A stretch of DNA of 64,000 nt from UBA4732 sp963823075. Its GTDB lineage: Bacteria; Planctomycetota; Planctomycetia; Gemmatales; Gemmataceae. Within the stretch, counting starts at the first letter, position 1, and every line of letters begins with the position of its first letter. Under the pieces are notes generated by a model, which was not told where the DNA came from, ran no database searches, and saw only the letters and a program-made list of their open reading frames with translations. Shown in pieces: positions 19,551 through 29,435 of the stretch. The translations under genes and the position numbers were made by a program. The DNA is taken from assembly GCA_963823075.1 (NCBI GenBank), contig CAWGKE010000005.1, positions 1 to 64,000 of the forward strand, written 5' to 3'.

Positions 19551-20553
19551 GTGCAGGCGGCCCACGACAAGGGGGTGGTCCACCGCGACCTTAAGCCGGC
19601 CAACGTTTTGCTGACGGCCGGCGGGACGCCGAAGATCGCGGACTTCGGTCTGGCGAAGGTAGGGCTGGGTCGCTCAGCCCCTACGCGGAGCGGGCCAGAC
19701 GCGAAGCGGCGCCATCATGGGCACGCCCAGCTACATGGCGCCGGAGCAGGCGGGCGGCAAGTCGAAGGAGGTCGGGCCGGCGGCGGACGTGTACGAGCTG
19801 GGGGCGATCCTTACGAGTGCCTGACCGGCCGGCCGCCGTTCAAGGCGGCGACGGCGATGGAGACGCTGCAGCAGGTGATCGCGCACGAGCCGGTGCCGCC
19901 GCGGCAGTTGCAGCCGAAGACGCCGCGCGATCTGGAGACGATCTGTCTGAAATGTCTGGAGAAGCAGCCGGGCCGGCGCTACGGCACGGCCCTGGAGTTG
20001 GCGGAGGACCTGCGGCGGTTTTCGGCGGGCGAGCCGGTGCGGGCGCGGCCGCCGTCGCCGGGCTACGTGCTGGGGAAATGGGCGCGCCGCCACGGGACGC
20101 CGCTGACCGTGGCGGCGGGGATGTTCTTGCTGCTGGCGGCGGTGGTGACGACGGCGTTCGTACTGCTGCTGGGCCGTGCGGGCGCATCGCAGAAGAATCT
20201 CGAGCCGGCCGACCAGAAGGGCAAGGATTTGGAGAAGAAACAGGGGGAATTGCAGGACGCGCTCGCTTGCGGGCCTGGGTCCTGGTACGCACCGGCCAGG
20301 ACTTCACCGGGGAAGGGACGCTGCGCCCTTGAGCCAGGAAGAATGGGAACAGCAACGGCGGACGCTCGACGCCAAGGGCGGCGACTGGCAGCCGCCGCCC
20401 GACCCGCAGAAGTGGCATCTTACCCAGGCGGCCAATGCCGAAGCCGACAAGGCCTGGTTCGCCGCCCGCTTCCACCTCAACCGCCTTCTGCTGACGAACC
20501 TGCACAATGCGGACCTCCTCCTCCGCCGCCGCGACGAGGCGAGGCGCACTTGA
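19551..20553 (+). pseudogene. N-terminally truncated, frameshifted Ser/Thr kinase
   Basis: The sequence begins inside the kinase C-lobe (AHDKGVVHRDLKPANVLLTAGG, then IADFGLAK); the ATP-binding N-lobe is missing. GTPSYMAPEQAGGKSKEV and ADVYELGAIL lie in a second frame, and ECLTGRPPFKAAT onwards is back in the first. The last part (WEQQRRTLDAKGGDWQPPPDPQKWHLTQ) is in a third arrangement. A transmembrane segment (LTVAAGMFLLLAAVVTTAFVLLL) and a coiled coil follow the kinase part, as in membrane-anchored planctomycete kinases. One break (ATCCTTACG) is a missing T, but the absent N-lobe means this is a real fragment. Confidence 0.75.
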
Positions 20554-20625
20554 AAGCCCCATGACGCCGGAAGCCGATGCGCGCCGTTGAGGTCCGGCCA
20601 TGTCCTCCCGTTTGACAGAGCGGGC

Positions 20626-20698
20626 GAACCGCCAAGATGCCAAGAACGCCAAGAAGAATGGAATTGTCTTCCTGGCGTTCTTGGCGTCTTGGCGGTTC
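20626..20698. repeat. Inverted repeat built on GCCAAGACGCCAAGAACGCCA
   Basis: The left arm (from 20626) and right arm (ending 20698) pair over about 29 bases with two differences around a short loop. The unit is internally repetitive (CCAAG every 9-10 bases). It lies 45 bases before the M48 peptidase start, so it falls in that gene's 5' leader or promoter. Confidence 0.8.
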
Positions 20699-20743
20699 AT
20701 TCGTTATGATGGGTCAGCCCTGGAATCGCGAGGCGACGACGCC

Positions 20744-22306
20744 ATGCCGTTCTTGCTGATGGTCTTCCTGACGGTCGCCTGTCTGCCCAGCTGGCAGGAC
20801 CCTCCCGGATTCGTGAACTCGGCCCTCCTCAGTGCGGGGCTGACGTGGCTGGGCGTTGCCCTCGTCGCCCTGGAGTCGTTCGACGTGGCGCGGCGCGTCC
20901 GCCGGGGCCTGGAGCGCGACCCCGCCCGACGCGAGCGCGTGACCGCCCAATACGAGCGGCGGCGCTTCTGGCGGCAATTCCTCCTGCTCGGCGTCTATGG
21001 CCTGTCCGTTTACGTCTTCAGCTGGGGCTGGGCGGCTGGCCATCTGTGGAGCTGGGACGGCGCCGGCAAGGCGCCGATCCCTGGCGTCAAGGTCCTGATC
21101 CTTCTGCCGTTCTTCGTTGGGCTGGTGCTGTCGTGGGTCTTCTCCTACGACGCCGACCGCGCCCTGTACGTGGCCGCCCATCGGCTGCTCGACGGCGATC
21201 CCTTGACGCGGGCCTTCCTGGACGGCGGGGCGGCTGCGGCCCCCGCCCTCGACGCGGCCCGCGATTTCGGAGGCCGCTGGTCCTATGTCGCTTTCCAGGG
21301 CCGTCAGAAGCTGGCGCTGGTCTTCCTGCCGGTGCTGCTGCTGATCGTGCAGCAGGAAATCGCCCTGCAAATCCCCGATTCGGTCCAGGACGAATGGGCG
21401 TGGACGCTGAGCGGCGGCGTGGCCGGCGTGCTGGCCGTGCTGATGACGCTGCCGTGGATGGTGCGGCTGGCGCTGGGGCTGAAGTCGCTGCCGCCCGGCC
21501 CGACGCGCGACCGCCTCCTGGCCGCCGCCCGCCGACTCCGTTTCCGTTGCAGCGACCTGCTGCTGTGGAACACGCGCGGCAGCATGGCCAACGCCATGGT
21601 CATCGGCGTGCTGCCCTGGCCGCGTTACGTCATCTTCACGGATCGCTTTCTGGAGGAATTCAACGGCGACGAGGTCGAGGCGGTGTTCGGCCACGAGGTC
21701 GGCCACGTCAAGCACCAGCACATGCTGTTCTACCTCGGCTTCCTGCTGCTGAGCCTGGCGGTGATGGGCTACGGTTTCTTCGCGGTGGCGCTGCCGCTGC
21801 TGCCGGGCCTGGCCCGCGGCGCCGGCCCGTCGCTGGCGGCGATCCTGTACGGGCTGCCGGTGACGGACGTGTGGATGCTGCCGGCGGCGGCGGGGCTGCT
21901 GGCCTACATCTTCGTGGTCTTCGGCTTCCTGTCGCGGCGTTGCGAGCGGCAGGCGGACGTGTACGGCTGCCGGGCGGTGTCGTGCGGCCGGCTGGACTGC
22001 GTGGGCCACGACGGCGGTGCGGAGCTGACGCCGCGGGCCGCCTCCCTGTGCCCGACGGGCGTGCGGACCTTCATCTACGCCCTGGAAAAGGTGGCGCAGG
22101 TCAACGGCATCAGCCGCGACCGGCCGGGCTTTCTGCAATCGTGGCAGCACGGCAGCATCGCCCGGCGCGTGGCGTTTCTCTATGGCCTGCTGAAAGACCC
22201 ATCGGCCGAGCCGCGCTTCCAGCGGCGCGTGGCGCTGGTGAAATGGGGGCTGTTTGTCGTCCTGGGGGCGGCGCTGGCGGCGCTGCTTGCGTTCAGCCCG
22301 CCCTGA
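20744..22306 (+). CDS. M48-family membrane metalloprotease
   Basis: The protein has 520 residues, with the start at 20744 chosen at the first hydrophobic segment. Several transmembrane helices flank a cytoplasmic-facing zinc peptidase core. The zinc site is H317-E318-x2-H321 (AVFGHEVGHVKHQHML), and a third ligand is probably in SRRCERQADVYG. A preceding NAMVIGVLPWPRYVIFTDRFLEE is typical of HtpX/Ste24-like enzymes. C-terminal additions (WQHGSIARRVAFL) match the M48 pattern. It probably handles damaged membrane proteins. The gene is intact and has no obvious operon partner. Confidence 0.85.
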   Translation: MPFLLMVFLTVACLPSWQDPPGFVNSALLSAGLTWLGVALVALESFDVARRVRRGLERDPARRERVTAQYERRRFWRQFLLLGVYGLSVYVFSWGWAAGHLWSWDGAGKAPIPGVKVLILLPFFVGLVLSWVFSYDADRALYVAAHRLLDGDPLTRAFLDGGAAAAPALDAARDFGGRWSYVAFQGRQKLALVFLPVLLLIVQQEIALQIPDSVQDEWAWTLSGGVAGVLAVLMTLPWMVRLALGLKSLPPGPTRDRLLAAARRLRFRCSDLLLWNTRGSMANAMVIGVLPWPRYVIFTDRFLEEFNGDEVEAVFGHEVGHVKHQHMLFYLGFLLLSLAVMGYGFFAVALPLLPGLARGAGPSLAAILYGLPVTDVWMLPAAAGLLAYIFVVFGFLSRRCERQADVYGCRAVSCGRLDCVGHDGGAELTPRAASLCPTGVRTFIYALEKVAQVNGISRDRPGFLQSWQHGSIARRVAFLYGLLKDPSAEPRFQRRVALVKWGLFVVLGAALAALLAFSPP

Positions 22307-22329
22307 TGGATCGTTCTGACGCGGCCCGG

Positions 22330-23690
22330 TTACGGTTTCGACTCCTTCGGCAGCTGGCCGGCGGGGATCAATTCCCTCCACGCCCGCACCGCCTTCTCGC
22401 GCGCCTCCTCCGACGCCGCCGGGTCGTACACGATGTCCTTGCCGGCCAGCGTCAGCCGGTAGAGGTGCCAGCGCGCAGCTCGCGCACCGCCAGCTTGGGG
22501 TGCTGCAGCAGGCGGATCAGCGCTTCGTACGTCGCCGGCTTTTCGGGGTCGAACGGGCTGTGCAGCAGGTCCAGAACCGTCTCGGCCTGGCGTTCGGTGT
22601 AGCCGAGCTGATCCTGCAGCAGGCGGTCCAGCTCCAGGTCGCGGCCAGGGTTGGCGCCGATCCACATCCGCAGCGCCACGATCGCGGCCTCGCGCACGTC
22701 GGTCGAGTGCGGGTCGGCCAGGGCCTCGGCCACCCGCGCCGTATCGCCCAGGGCGTTCAGGCCCAGCACCGCGAACGCGCCCATCATCGCCGCCCGCGGC
22801 TTGTCCTTCTCGTTGGCGGCCGCTTCGAGCAGGGCCAGCAATGCCGCCTCCGGCGAGCCGGTCTTCTTCTGCAGCGCCTGGTACGTTTCGACGACCTCCT
22901 CGACGGCCTTGCCCTCGGCCGGGACCGCCACGTTCGGGTCGGACCAGGGCGGCAGCTCCTTCAGCGCCTCCGGCCCGCCCGCCTCGCCCTGGACGCTGTC
23001 CCACTGCATGAAGGCCGGCCCCGGCGGCGCCGACAGTTCGTAGGCGTGCGAGTCGGTTTCCAGCTGCGCCTTGCCCTTGAGCATCAGCAGCAGCACCACC
23101 CGGGTCGGCTCCTCCCAGGGTTTGGGATCTTTCGAGAACGCGGCGCCGAGCGGCCAGCGGCCGTAGGTCTCGAAGCCGATGCGGGCGCCGGGGTCCAGCG
23201 TCAACCGCCACGAAAAGCCCGACAGGCGGACCCAAACGCGGGCCGGCGCCTTGTCGCGGGTGTTCCGCAGCAGGATGCGGCCCTCGCGCAGGGTGACGTC
23301 GAGGTCATAAGCGCGACTGTCATGGAGGACGACCTGCGACTCCAGCACGGGCGACGGCGACAGCCGCGGCATCCCGCCGTACAGGGTCAGGGCGACGGTC
23401 TTCGGCTCCGTCTCCACCATGGCGCGGACGCCGGGCAGAGCCATCAGCACGTCGCGGCTGGAAATGGGGCCGCCCTGCGGCACAGGTCGCCAATCCTTGC
23501 CGTCGGCCTCGCGGGTCAGCAGCGTCCCATCCGCGGAGACGCATTTCCCGACGGGCGTGCGCGGTTCGGGGCCGGCCGGTGGGGAAGCAGGTTCCGCGGC
23601 GACAAGGCCGCCCGCCGTGAACGCGGTCAACACCACGGCCGCCCAGCGCGGGCCGCCGTTCCCGCCGCGCGAATGGCTGCAACGCATCAT
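22330..23690 (-). CDS. Exported FecR-like / HEAT-like protein of unknown role (one frameshift)
   Basis: An N-terminal signal (RWAAVVLTAFTAGGLVAAEP) is followed by a FecR-like beta segment with SRDVLMALPGVRAMVETEPKTVALTLYGG and LREGRILLRN. A helical, HEAT-like region comes next (AALLALLEAAANEKDKPRAAM, REAAIVALRMWI). The C-terminus (RWHLYRLTLAGKDIVYDPAASEEAREKAVRAWRE) is in the adjacent frame after a one-base loss near 22465. The whole protein is about 453 residues. No Shine-Dalgarno is clear at 23690. It may be an anti-sigma-like or scaffolding surface protein; the function is not established. Confidence 0.65.
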
Positions 23691-23874
23691 GAGAGTCTTG
23701 CTCGATGGGGTGAGATATACCGGACCCTGAGAGCGTATTGTAACGCGCGGCCGCGACAAGTCCGGGAAAAACGGCCCGTATCGCCGCAAATCGGCGCAAG
23801 TGCTGGAGCGCGAGGAGAAGTTGTGTATCCTGGATGAATCGCAGGCGTTTCCTGTATTGCCCCTGGAGCGCGGC

Positions 23875-24789
23875 ATGGCGTCTTTGCCCTCCCTTTCGAC
23901 GGATCAGGTGGCCGCCTTCGTGGAGCTGGCGCGGCACGGCAGCCTCCGCGGCGCCGCCGCGACGCTGCACCTCACCGAGCAGGGCGTCCGCAACCGGCTG
24001 GTGGCGCTGGAGGGGCGGCTGCGCGTCGAGCTGTACCGCAAGAGCCGTGGGCCGCGCCGCGCCCACCCGCTCACCGAGCAGGGCCGCAAGTTTCTGCCGC
24101 ACGCCCTCGCCTTCCTCGAACGCGCCCGCCAGCTGGTCGAGGCGTTCAGCGAGCCGACCGAGCCGCGCGAGATCCACGTCGCCGCCACCCAATATCTGAT
24201 CCTTTACGTCCTCATTGATGCGGTGCGGCGGTTCCATCGGGCCTTCCCGCACATCCGCGTCCGGCTCAGCAACCACAAGGAGCAGGAAATCGAGGAGGCG
24301 CTGCTGAGCGACCCCGAGCTGGCGCTCGGCGTGGCCGCCCCCTACGAGTCGTCGCCGGGGCTGGAGTACATCCACCTGTTCTCGCTCGACTGGAGCCTGG
24401 TGACGCCGCCGGGCCATCCGCTGCTACGGATGCGCAAGCTCGGCCTGGAAGATTTGGTCGATGTGCCGTTGATCCTTTTCGAGCGCGGCTCGACGGGCCG
24501 GCAGCACGTCATCGACGCCTTCCACGGCGCCGGTCTGTCGCCGCGCATCGACATGGAAACCACGAACACGGAAATCACGGTGCGGATGGTGGAGGCGGGG
24601 CTGGGCGTATCGGTCGTACCGCTGCCGCCCGGCGGCGGTACCGTGACGCGCGGCCGGCGCATTGGGCGGCGCGGCCTCGAAGGGATGATCCGGCCGATCC
24701 ACTCCGGCATCCTCGTCCGCCGCGGCGAACAGCTGGCGCCGGCGGCCGAGGCGTTCAAACGGTTCCTGTCGCCGCGGCGACCGGGATGA
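23875..24789 (+). CDS. LysR-family transcriptional regulator
   Basis: The protein has 304 residues. The N-terminal winged helix-turn-helix is clear (QVAAFVELARHGSLRGAAATL, then a GVRNRLVALEGRL recognition region). The effector-binding domain follows (RFHRAFPHIRVRLSNHKEQEI, EAGLGVSVVPLP near the C-terminus). The start at 23875 is the one fitting the normal LysR length. The divergent neighbour (22330-23690) is the usual place for a LysR target, though nothing proves that link. The sigma-like gene starts 54 bases downstream on the same strand. Confidence 0.9.
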   Translation: MASLPSLSTDQVAAFVELARHGSLRGAAATLHLTEQGVRNRLVALEGRLRVELYRKSRGPRRAHPLTEQGRKFLPHALAFLERARQLVEAFSEPTEPREIHVAATQYLILYVLIDAVRRFHRAFPHIRVRLSNHKEQEIEEALLSDPELALGVAAPYESSPGLEYIHLFSLDWSLVTPPGHPLLRMRKLGLEDLVDVPLILFERGSTGRQHVIDAFHGAGLSPRIDMETTNTEITVRMVEAGLGVSVVPLPPGGGTVTRGRRIGRRGLEGMIRPIHSGILVRRGEQLAPAAEAFKRFLSPRRPG

Positions 24790-24842
24790 CCCTTTCTTCT
24801 TTTTCCGCGGGATGGCTTCCCGCGGCCGGCGTCTTCCTCGTG

Positions 24843-25337
24843 ATGACCCCCGAGTTGCTCGGCCGGCTGCTGGACGAACACGCGGCGGCGCTGACGCTGT
24901 TCGCCCGCCAGTGGTGCGCCGCGCCCGAGGACGTCGTGCAGGAGGCGTTCGTCAAGTTGGCCGTCCGGCGGCCGCCGCCGAACGACCCCGCCGCCTGGCT
25001 GTTCCAGGTGGTGCGCAACGGCGCGCTCGGCGCCGCCCGCGCCGCCCGCCGACGACGCCGCCACGAGACGGACGCCGCCGCCAGCCGGTCGGCGTGGTTT
25101 GCGCCGGCCGAACACGCCGCTCTGGACGGCGAGGCCGCGGCCGCCGCTCTGGAAGCGCTGCCCCTGGAGGAGCGCGAGGTCGTGATCGCCCACCTCTGGG
25201 GCGGCCTCTCGTTCGAGCAAATCGGCCGGCTGGGCGGCGTCTCGTCCAGCACGGCCCATCGGCGATATCTTAAAGCCCTGACCGCGTTGCGGGAAAGGTT
25301 GCGCGTGCCATGCCCGAACCCATCGACCCCGGACTGA
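24843..25337 (+). CDS. Sigma-70 family (ECF-like) RNA polymerase sigma factor
   Basis: The protein has 164 residues. Region 2 is recognised by ALTLFARQWCAAPEDVVQEAFVKLAVRRP and region 4 by LPLEEREVVIAHLWGGLSFEQIGRLGGVSSSTAHRRYLKAL. The start at 24843 (MTPELLGRLLDEH) fits ECF N-termini. Its end overlaps the next gene by 28 bases, the classic arrangement for a sigma factor and its regulator. It probably directs polymerase to a small set of envelope or stress genes. The target promoter was not identified. Confidence 0.85.
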   Translation: MTPELLGRLLDEHAAALTLFARQWCAAPEDVVQEAFVKLAVRRPPPNDPAAWLFQVVRNGALGAARAARRRRRHETDAAASRSAWFAPAEHAALDGEAAAAALEALPLEEREVVIAHLWGGLSFEQIGRLGGVSSSTAHRRYLKALTALRERLRVPCPNPSTPD

Positions 25338-25771
25338 ACGAAGTGGCCGCCGCCCTGGCCGGACTGCGCCCCTCGGCCCCGGCCATCGACCGCGACCGCC
25401 TCCTCTTCAACGCCGGCCGGGCTTCGGCGCCTCGGCCCTGGTTCTGGCGCACGACCACGGCCGCCGGCGCGACGGCCGCCGCGGTCCTGGCGGCGGTGCT
25501 GATCTTCCGCCCCGCACCGCCGCCGGTCGAGGTGGTGCGCGTCGTGACCGTTCACGACCAGCCGCCGGCCCCGCCGACGCCGCCGAAAGAGAACGAGCCG
25601 CCGCCCGCACCGCTGGAAGCCGAGCCGCCGGTGCCGCCGTACCCGTGGCCGACGACGCCGTACACGCGCCTGGAAGACAAGGTGCTGCGCTGGGGCCTGG
25701 ACGGGCTGGCCGAGCCGACGCCGCCGGCCGCGCCGCCGGAAACCATCGATTCCCTGCTGCGATCCTTGTGA
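25310..25771 (+). CDS. Single-pass membrane protein, candidate anti-sigma partner
   Basis: The protein has 153 residues and overlaps the sigma gene by 28 bases. An N-terminal cytoplasmic part of about 50 residues is followed by one transmembrane helix (AGATAAAVLAAVLIFR) and a proline-rich periplasmic tail (PPAPPTPPKENEPPPAPLEAEPP). No HxxxCxxC zinc anti-sigma motif is present. The layout and position suggest it binds or tethers the sigma factor at the membrane, but this is inference from neighbourhood only. Confidence 0.6.
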   Translation: MPEPIDPGLNEVAAALAGLRPSAPAIDRDRLLFNAGRASAPRPWFWRTTTAAGATAAAVLAAVLIFRPAPPPVEVVRVVTVHDQPPAPPTPPKENEPPPAPLEAEPPVPPYPWPTTPYTRLEDKVLRWGLDGLAEPTPPAAPPETIDSLLRSL

Positions 25772-25814
25772 AATCGGCCGCGATCTCATTCCCTCTACTT
25801 CAAGGAGACATTTC

Positions 25815-27386
25815 ATGCGACACAGCCTCCTCTGCGGGGCGCTGCTCCTCGGCCTGGCGGCCCTCGCCGCTGCGGCGCCGCCGGACGGCGCCGTCAAGAC
25901 GATCCAGCCGCCGGCCGCCGTGGGCGTCCCGGCGCCCGAACCGCCGCCGGACGGCGCCGTCAAGACGATCCAGCCGCCGGCCGCCGTGGGCGTCCCGGCG
26001 CCCGAACCGCCGCCGATCATCGCGCTCGCCGTGAAACCCGGCCGGCCCGAGGACCGCGCGCTGAAATACACCCTGCTGCCTGATCCGCTCGACCTGACGC
26101 CCGGCAACGCGGCCCCGCTTTGGAACCTGGCTGGCGAGTCCGCCACCGCCGTTGCGCGTGGGCTGCGCAATGCGCCGAACAAGGTCGTCGCCCCCGCGGG
26201 CACACCCCTGAGCCTTGAAAACAAGAAAGTTCCTCTCAAGGATCTGCCGAAGGAGGAAATCCGCGCCTATCTCGCCCACTTCGCCACGGCCCTCCGTCTT
26301 GCGGACCAGGCCGCTCGCTGCGACCATTGCGATTGGGAGCTGCCGCCCTTCAAAATACAGGACATCGATTTTCCCCTGGAGAACATCCAGCACCTCCGCA
26401 TTCTCGCCGCGCTGCTGACGACGCGCAGCATGCTGGAGCTGAGCGAGTCGCGCTTCGACGACGGCATCCGCACCTTGCAGACCGGCTTCGCGCTGGCCCG
26501 CGACGTCGGCAAGGGCGAGACGCTGATCCAGGATCTCGTCGGCATCGCCATTGCCGCCATCATGTTCGGCCAGGTCGAGCAATGGGAACAGGTCCCCGGC
26601 TCGCCGAACCTCTTCTGGGCGCTGACCGACCTGCCCGCCCCCCTCGTCAACCCGGCCCCCGCGATGCGCTCCGAACTGACCACGCTGTACCGCTCCTTCC
26701 CGCCGCTGAAAGAGGTCCTCCGCAGCTACGACAAGGGGGCGCTGAGCGAGGAGGAGATTACCCGCATCATCGCCGAGATGTACAAGGACTGGGAGGCGAT
26801 CATCGGCCAGGACATGCCGGACTGGCAGCGGAAGCTCGGCGCCGCTGCCCTCGTCTTGAAGACCTATCCCGGCGCGAAAAAGTACCTGAAGGAGCGCGGC
26901 CGAACCGACGAGCAGCTGGACGCCATGCCCGCCGCGCAGGTCGTGCTGCTGTACTACGTGGAACAGTACGACGAGGTTAAGGACGACTACCTCAAGTGGA
27001 TGAACGTGCCGCCGTGGCAGGCGCGGCTGGGCCTGGAGGAGGCGGGGAAAAGGGTCCGCGCCCTCGGGCCGACCGGCAACCCGATCATCGTCCTGTTGCT
27101 GCCGGCCGTGGAGAAGGTGTACGAAGCCCGCGTCCGCATTGAACGTACGGCGGACTACCTGCGTTGCGCCGAGGCGATTCGTTACTACGCCATGACCCAC
27201 GACGGCAAACCGCCCGAGAAGCTGTCGGATATCAAGCTGCCGCTGCCGGTGGACCCCTACAGCGGCGAGGCGTTCGGCAAGTTCTACAGCGTCCAGGCCG
27301 ACGGCACGGCCGTGTTCGAGGTGCCGCCGCCGCCGAACATGCCGCCGTCGCTAGGGCGCCGCTTCGTGCTGGCGCCCGCGAAGTGA
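25815..27386 (+). CDS. Secreted planctomycete protein of unknown function
   Basis: The protein has 523 residues and starts after AAGGAG with a clear signal peptide (MRHSLLCGALLLGLAALAAAAP). Residues about 22-65 are two identical 22-residue proline-rich units. The rest is mostly helical (IQHLRILAALLTTRSMLELSESR, YDKGALSEEEITRIIAEMYKDW) with a C-terminal pilin/DUF-like ending (AIRYYAMTHDGKPPEKLSDI, then PVDPYSGEAFGKFYSVQADG). That ending resembles the C-terminal peptide of many planctomycete secreted proteins. It is followed 25 bases later by the DUF1559 gene, suggesting an operon. Confidence 0.7.
   Translation: MRHSLLCGALLLGLAALAAAAPPDGAVKTIQPPAAVGVPAPEPPPDGAVKTIQPPAAVGVPAPEPPPIIALAVKPGRPEDRALKYTLLPDPLDLTPGNAAPLWNLAGESATAVARGLRNAPNKVVAPAGTPLSLENKKVPLKDLPKEEIRAYLAHFATALRLADQAARCDHCDWELPPFKIQDIDFPLENIQHLRILAALLTTRSMLELSESRFDDGIRTLQTGFALARDVGKGETLIQDLVGIAIAAIMFGQVEQWEQVPGSPNLFWALTDLPAPLVNPAPAMRSELTTLYRSFPPLKEVLRSYDKGALSEEEITRIIAEMYKDWEAIIGQDMPDWQRKLGAAALVLKTYPGAKKYLKERGRTDEQLDAMPAAQVVLLYYVEQYDEVKDDYLKWMNVPPWQARLGLEEAGKRVRALGPTGNPIIVLLLPAVEKVYEARVRIERTADYLRCAEAIRYYAMTHDGKPPEKLSDIKLPLPVDPYSGEAFGKFYSVQADGTAVFEVPPPPNMPPSLGRRFVLAPAK
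25878..26009 (+). repeat. Exact 66-bp tandem duplication inside a gene
   Basis: Units 25878-25943 and 25944-26009 are identical base for base and encode two copies of a 22-residue proline-rich segment (starting PPDGAVKTIQ). Identity at third codon positions points to a recent duplication or an assembly duplication. Confidence 0.9.
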
Positions 27387-27411
27387 CTTTCTAAATAAAA
27401 GGAGATGAGAT

Positions 27412-28962
27412 ATGTCTCGAATGATCGCGTTCGCCCTGGCGGCGTCGGTCCTGGCCCTGCCCGCCTCCGCCGCGGAACGGAAGTTCGACCCCGAGGCCTG
27501 CGCCAAGGCGGTCGCTCCGTACCTCGACGACTCGACCTTCGCCGTCCTGCACGTCGATCTCACGGCAGTCGATGTGGACGCCCTCGCGGCGAAGGCGGCC
27601 GACGTTGGCCAAGGTGGACGCCGACGCGCTGCCGATTCCGCGAAAGGAGGCCATCGCCGCGCTGAAGAGGCTGACCGACGCTGGCGCCCACGATTTGTAT
27701 GTCGTCTTCAGCCTAGCGGACGTGCCCGAACGGTCGCCGTTCGTGGTGATTCCCCTGGTGAAGGGAGACAAGGACGAGGCAGTCGCCGCGGCGATGGCGC
27801 CGTGGCAGTCTTACACCCTCAAAACTCCGGGCGGGTTGGCGCCGGGCGAATCGGCGACGGGCTGGTTTTCGCCGACGAGCAGGCCACGTTCCAGCGCCTG
27901 CGAACGCTCAAGCCGGACGCCTAGCCGGACCTGGCGAAGGCGTTCGCGGCGGCCGACGGCGGCTTGGCCCAGCTCGCGATCTTTCCGCCGAAGGACGCGG
28001 CCAAAGTCCTGGACAGCATCATGCCGACGCTGCCGGCCGAGATCGGCGGCGGGTCGAGCCAGGTGCTGTCGCACGGCTTCCGTTGGGCCGCGGTCGGCTT
28101 CGACGCGCCGAAGCTGAAACTGAACGTCACGATTCAGGCCGCCGACGCCGACTCCGCGAAGGCCCTGCTCGACCTGCTCAAAAAGACCTACGCGGCGGTC
28201 GGCAAGAGCAAGGAGGTGCGCGAGGCCGTCCCGAATTTCGACTCGTTGACGGAGTTGTTGACGCCGAAAGTCGCCGCCGACCGGCTGACGCTGACGCTGG
28301 ACGAGGAGGCGCTGACGGGTGCGATCCGGCCGCTGCTGCCGAAAGCCGAGGAGGCGTCGGGCCGGGTGCGGTCCATGAACAAGCTGCGGCAGCTGGCCCT
28401 GGCCTCCCTGAACTACATGGATGCTCACCAGACGTACCCGGCCGCCTGCAGCAGCGACAAGGACGGCAAACCGCTGCTGAGCTGGCGCGTCCACCTGCTG
28501 CCGTACCTCGGGGAGGAGAAACTCTACAAGGAGTTCCACCTGGACGAGCCGTGGGACAGCGACCACAACAAGAAGCTGATCGCCCGGATGCCGGACGTGT
28601 TCCGCGCCCCAGCGGCCGATCCGAAGCTCGCCGCCGACGGCAAGACGACGTACCTGGCGCCGATCGGCGACGCGACGATGTTCCCCGGCGGGCGGGGCGT
28701 GCGCATCGCGGAGGTGACGGACGGCACATCCACCACGATCCTGTTCGTGGAGGCCGATGACGATCGCGCCGTACCGTGGACGGCGCCGGACGACCTGACG
28801 TATGACCCGAAGGAGCCGACGAAGGGACTCGGCGGCCATTTCCACGGCGGCTTCCTGGCGGCCTTCGCCGACGGCGATGCCCATTTCATCCCGTCGGCGG
28901 ACAAGGATAATGTCCGTGCGCTGTTCACGCGCAACGGCGGGGAGGTGGTGAAGCTGCCATGA
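27412..28962 (+). CDS. DUF1559-type secreted protein (two frameshifts and one internal stop)
   Basis: A signal peptide (MSRMIAFALAASVLALPASA) follows AAAGGAGATGAG. The middle (AKVDADALPIPRKEAIAALKRL) is in the next frame from about 27600, then returns to the first near 27845 (RIGDGLVFADEQATF). A TAG interrupts at 27922. The long C-terminal part (27925-28962) is intact. It carries the DUF1559 start SMNKLRQLALASLNYMDAHQTYPAA and the HFHGGFLAAFADGDAHFI ending. The whole is about 516 residues. DUF1559 proteins are abundant in planctomycetes and pilin-like, with unknown roles. The combined damage could be sequence error or true decay. Confidence 0.7.
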
Positions 28963-28987
28963 CGGCGACATGAGCGATGCTGGTTAG

Positions 28988-29039
28988 CCGCGACCCGGAC
29001 GGGAGCGCTCTGCCCGAAGCGCTTTTCTCCGGGTCGCGG
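28988..29039. repeat. Hairpin repeat, 12-bp arms, after the DUF1559 gene
   Basis: CCGCGACCCGGA (28988-28999) pairs exactly with TCCGGGTCGCGG (29028-29039), with an inner AGCGCT self-complementary stretch and a TTTT in the loop side. It probably serves as a transcription barrier. The rest of 28963-29435 shows no gene; the next start is at 29436. Confidence 0.7.
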
Positions 29040-29435
29040 TTCAGAGGCCGTGACGAGACTCTGCGGACAAAACAAGAACCCTCAACATTTCGTAGGCCCT
29101 CCACGTTTTCGTAGTTTTTCGTTGCACGATCGAGCGTGAACTCCGTCGGTACGCGCCCTGAGCTGCTGCATCCCCTGCGGTTTGCGACTCTTCTTCCAAT
29201 CAACACCCGCCTTTGTCCGAAAAGCGCGCTCTTGGGCGCCACCGGCCGGTACGATACAAATACTCCGTCCAAGCGCACCGGGGCCGCACCGACCAGCAAG
29301 CGGCTTTGGTTCCAGCTTCCCCTTTCGGCCCGGAGAACGACCGAACGCCAACGCCGCTTCGGATGCCGTCTTTTCGCCCGCTTCACCGTCTTGCTCATGA
29401 CCGTTTCTCACACGAAGCCCCTGGAGATCTGCAAC

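Noticed and set aside
22500..23837. A 445-codon plus-strand frame opposite the FecR-like gene
   Set aside because: Low-complexity Arg/Gln/Gly content and no ribosome site; the minus-strand protein has a signal peptide and clear folds.
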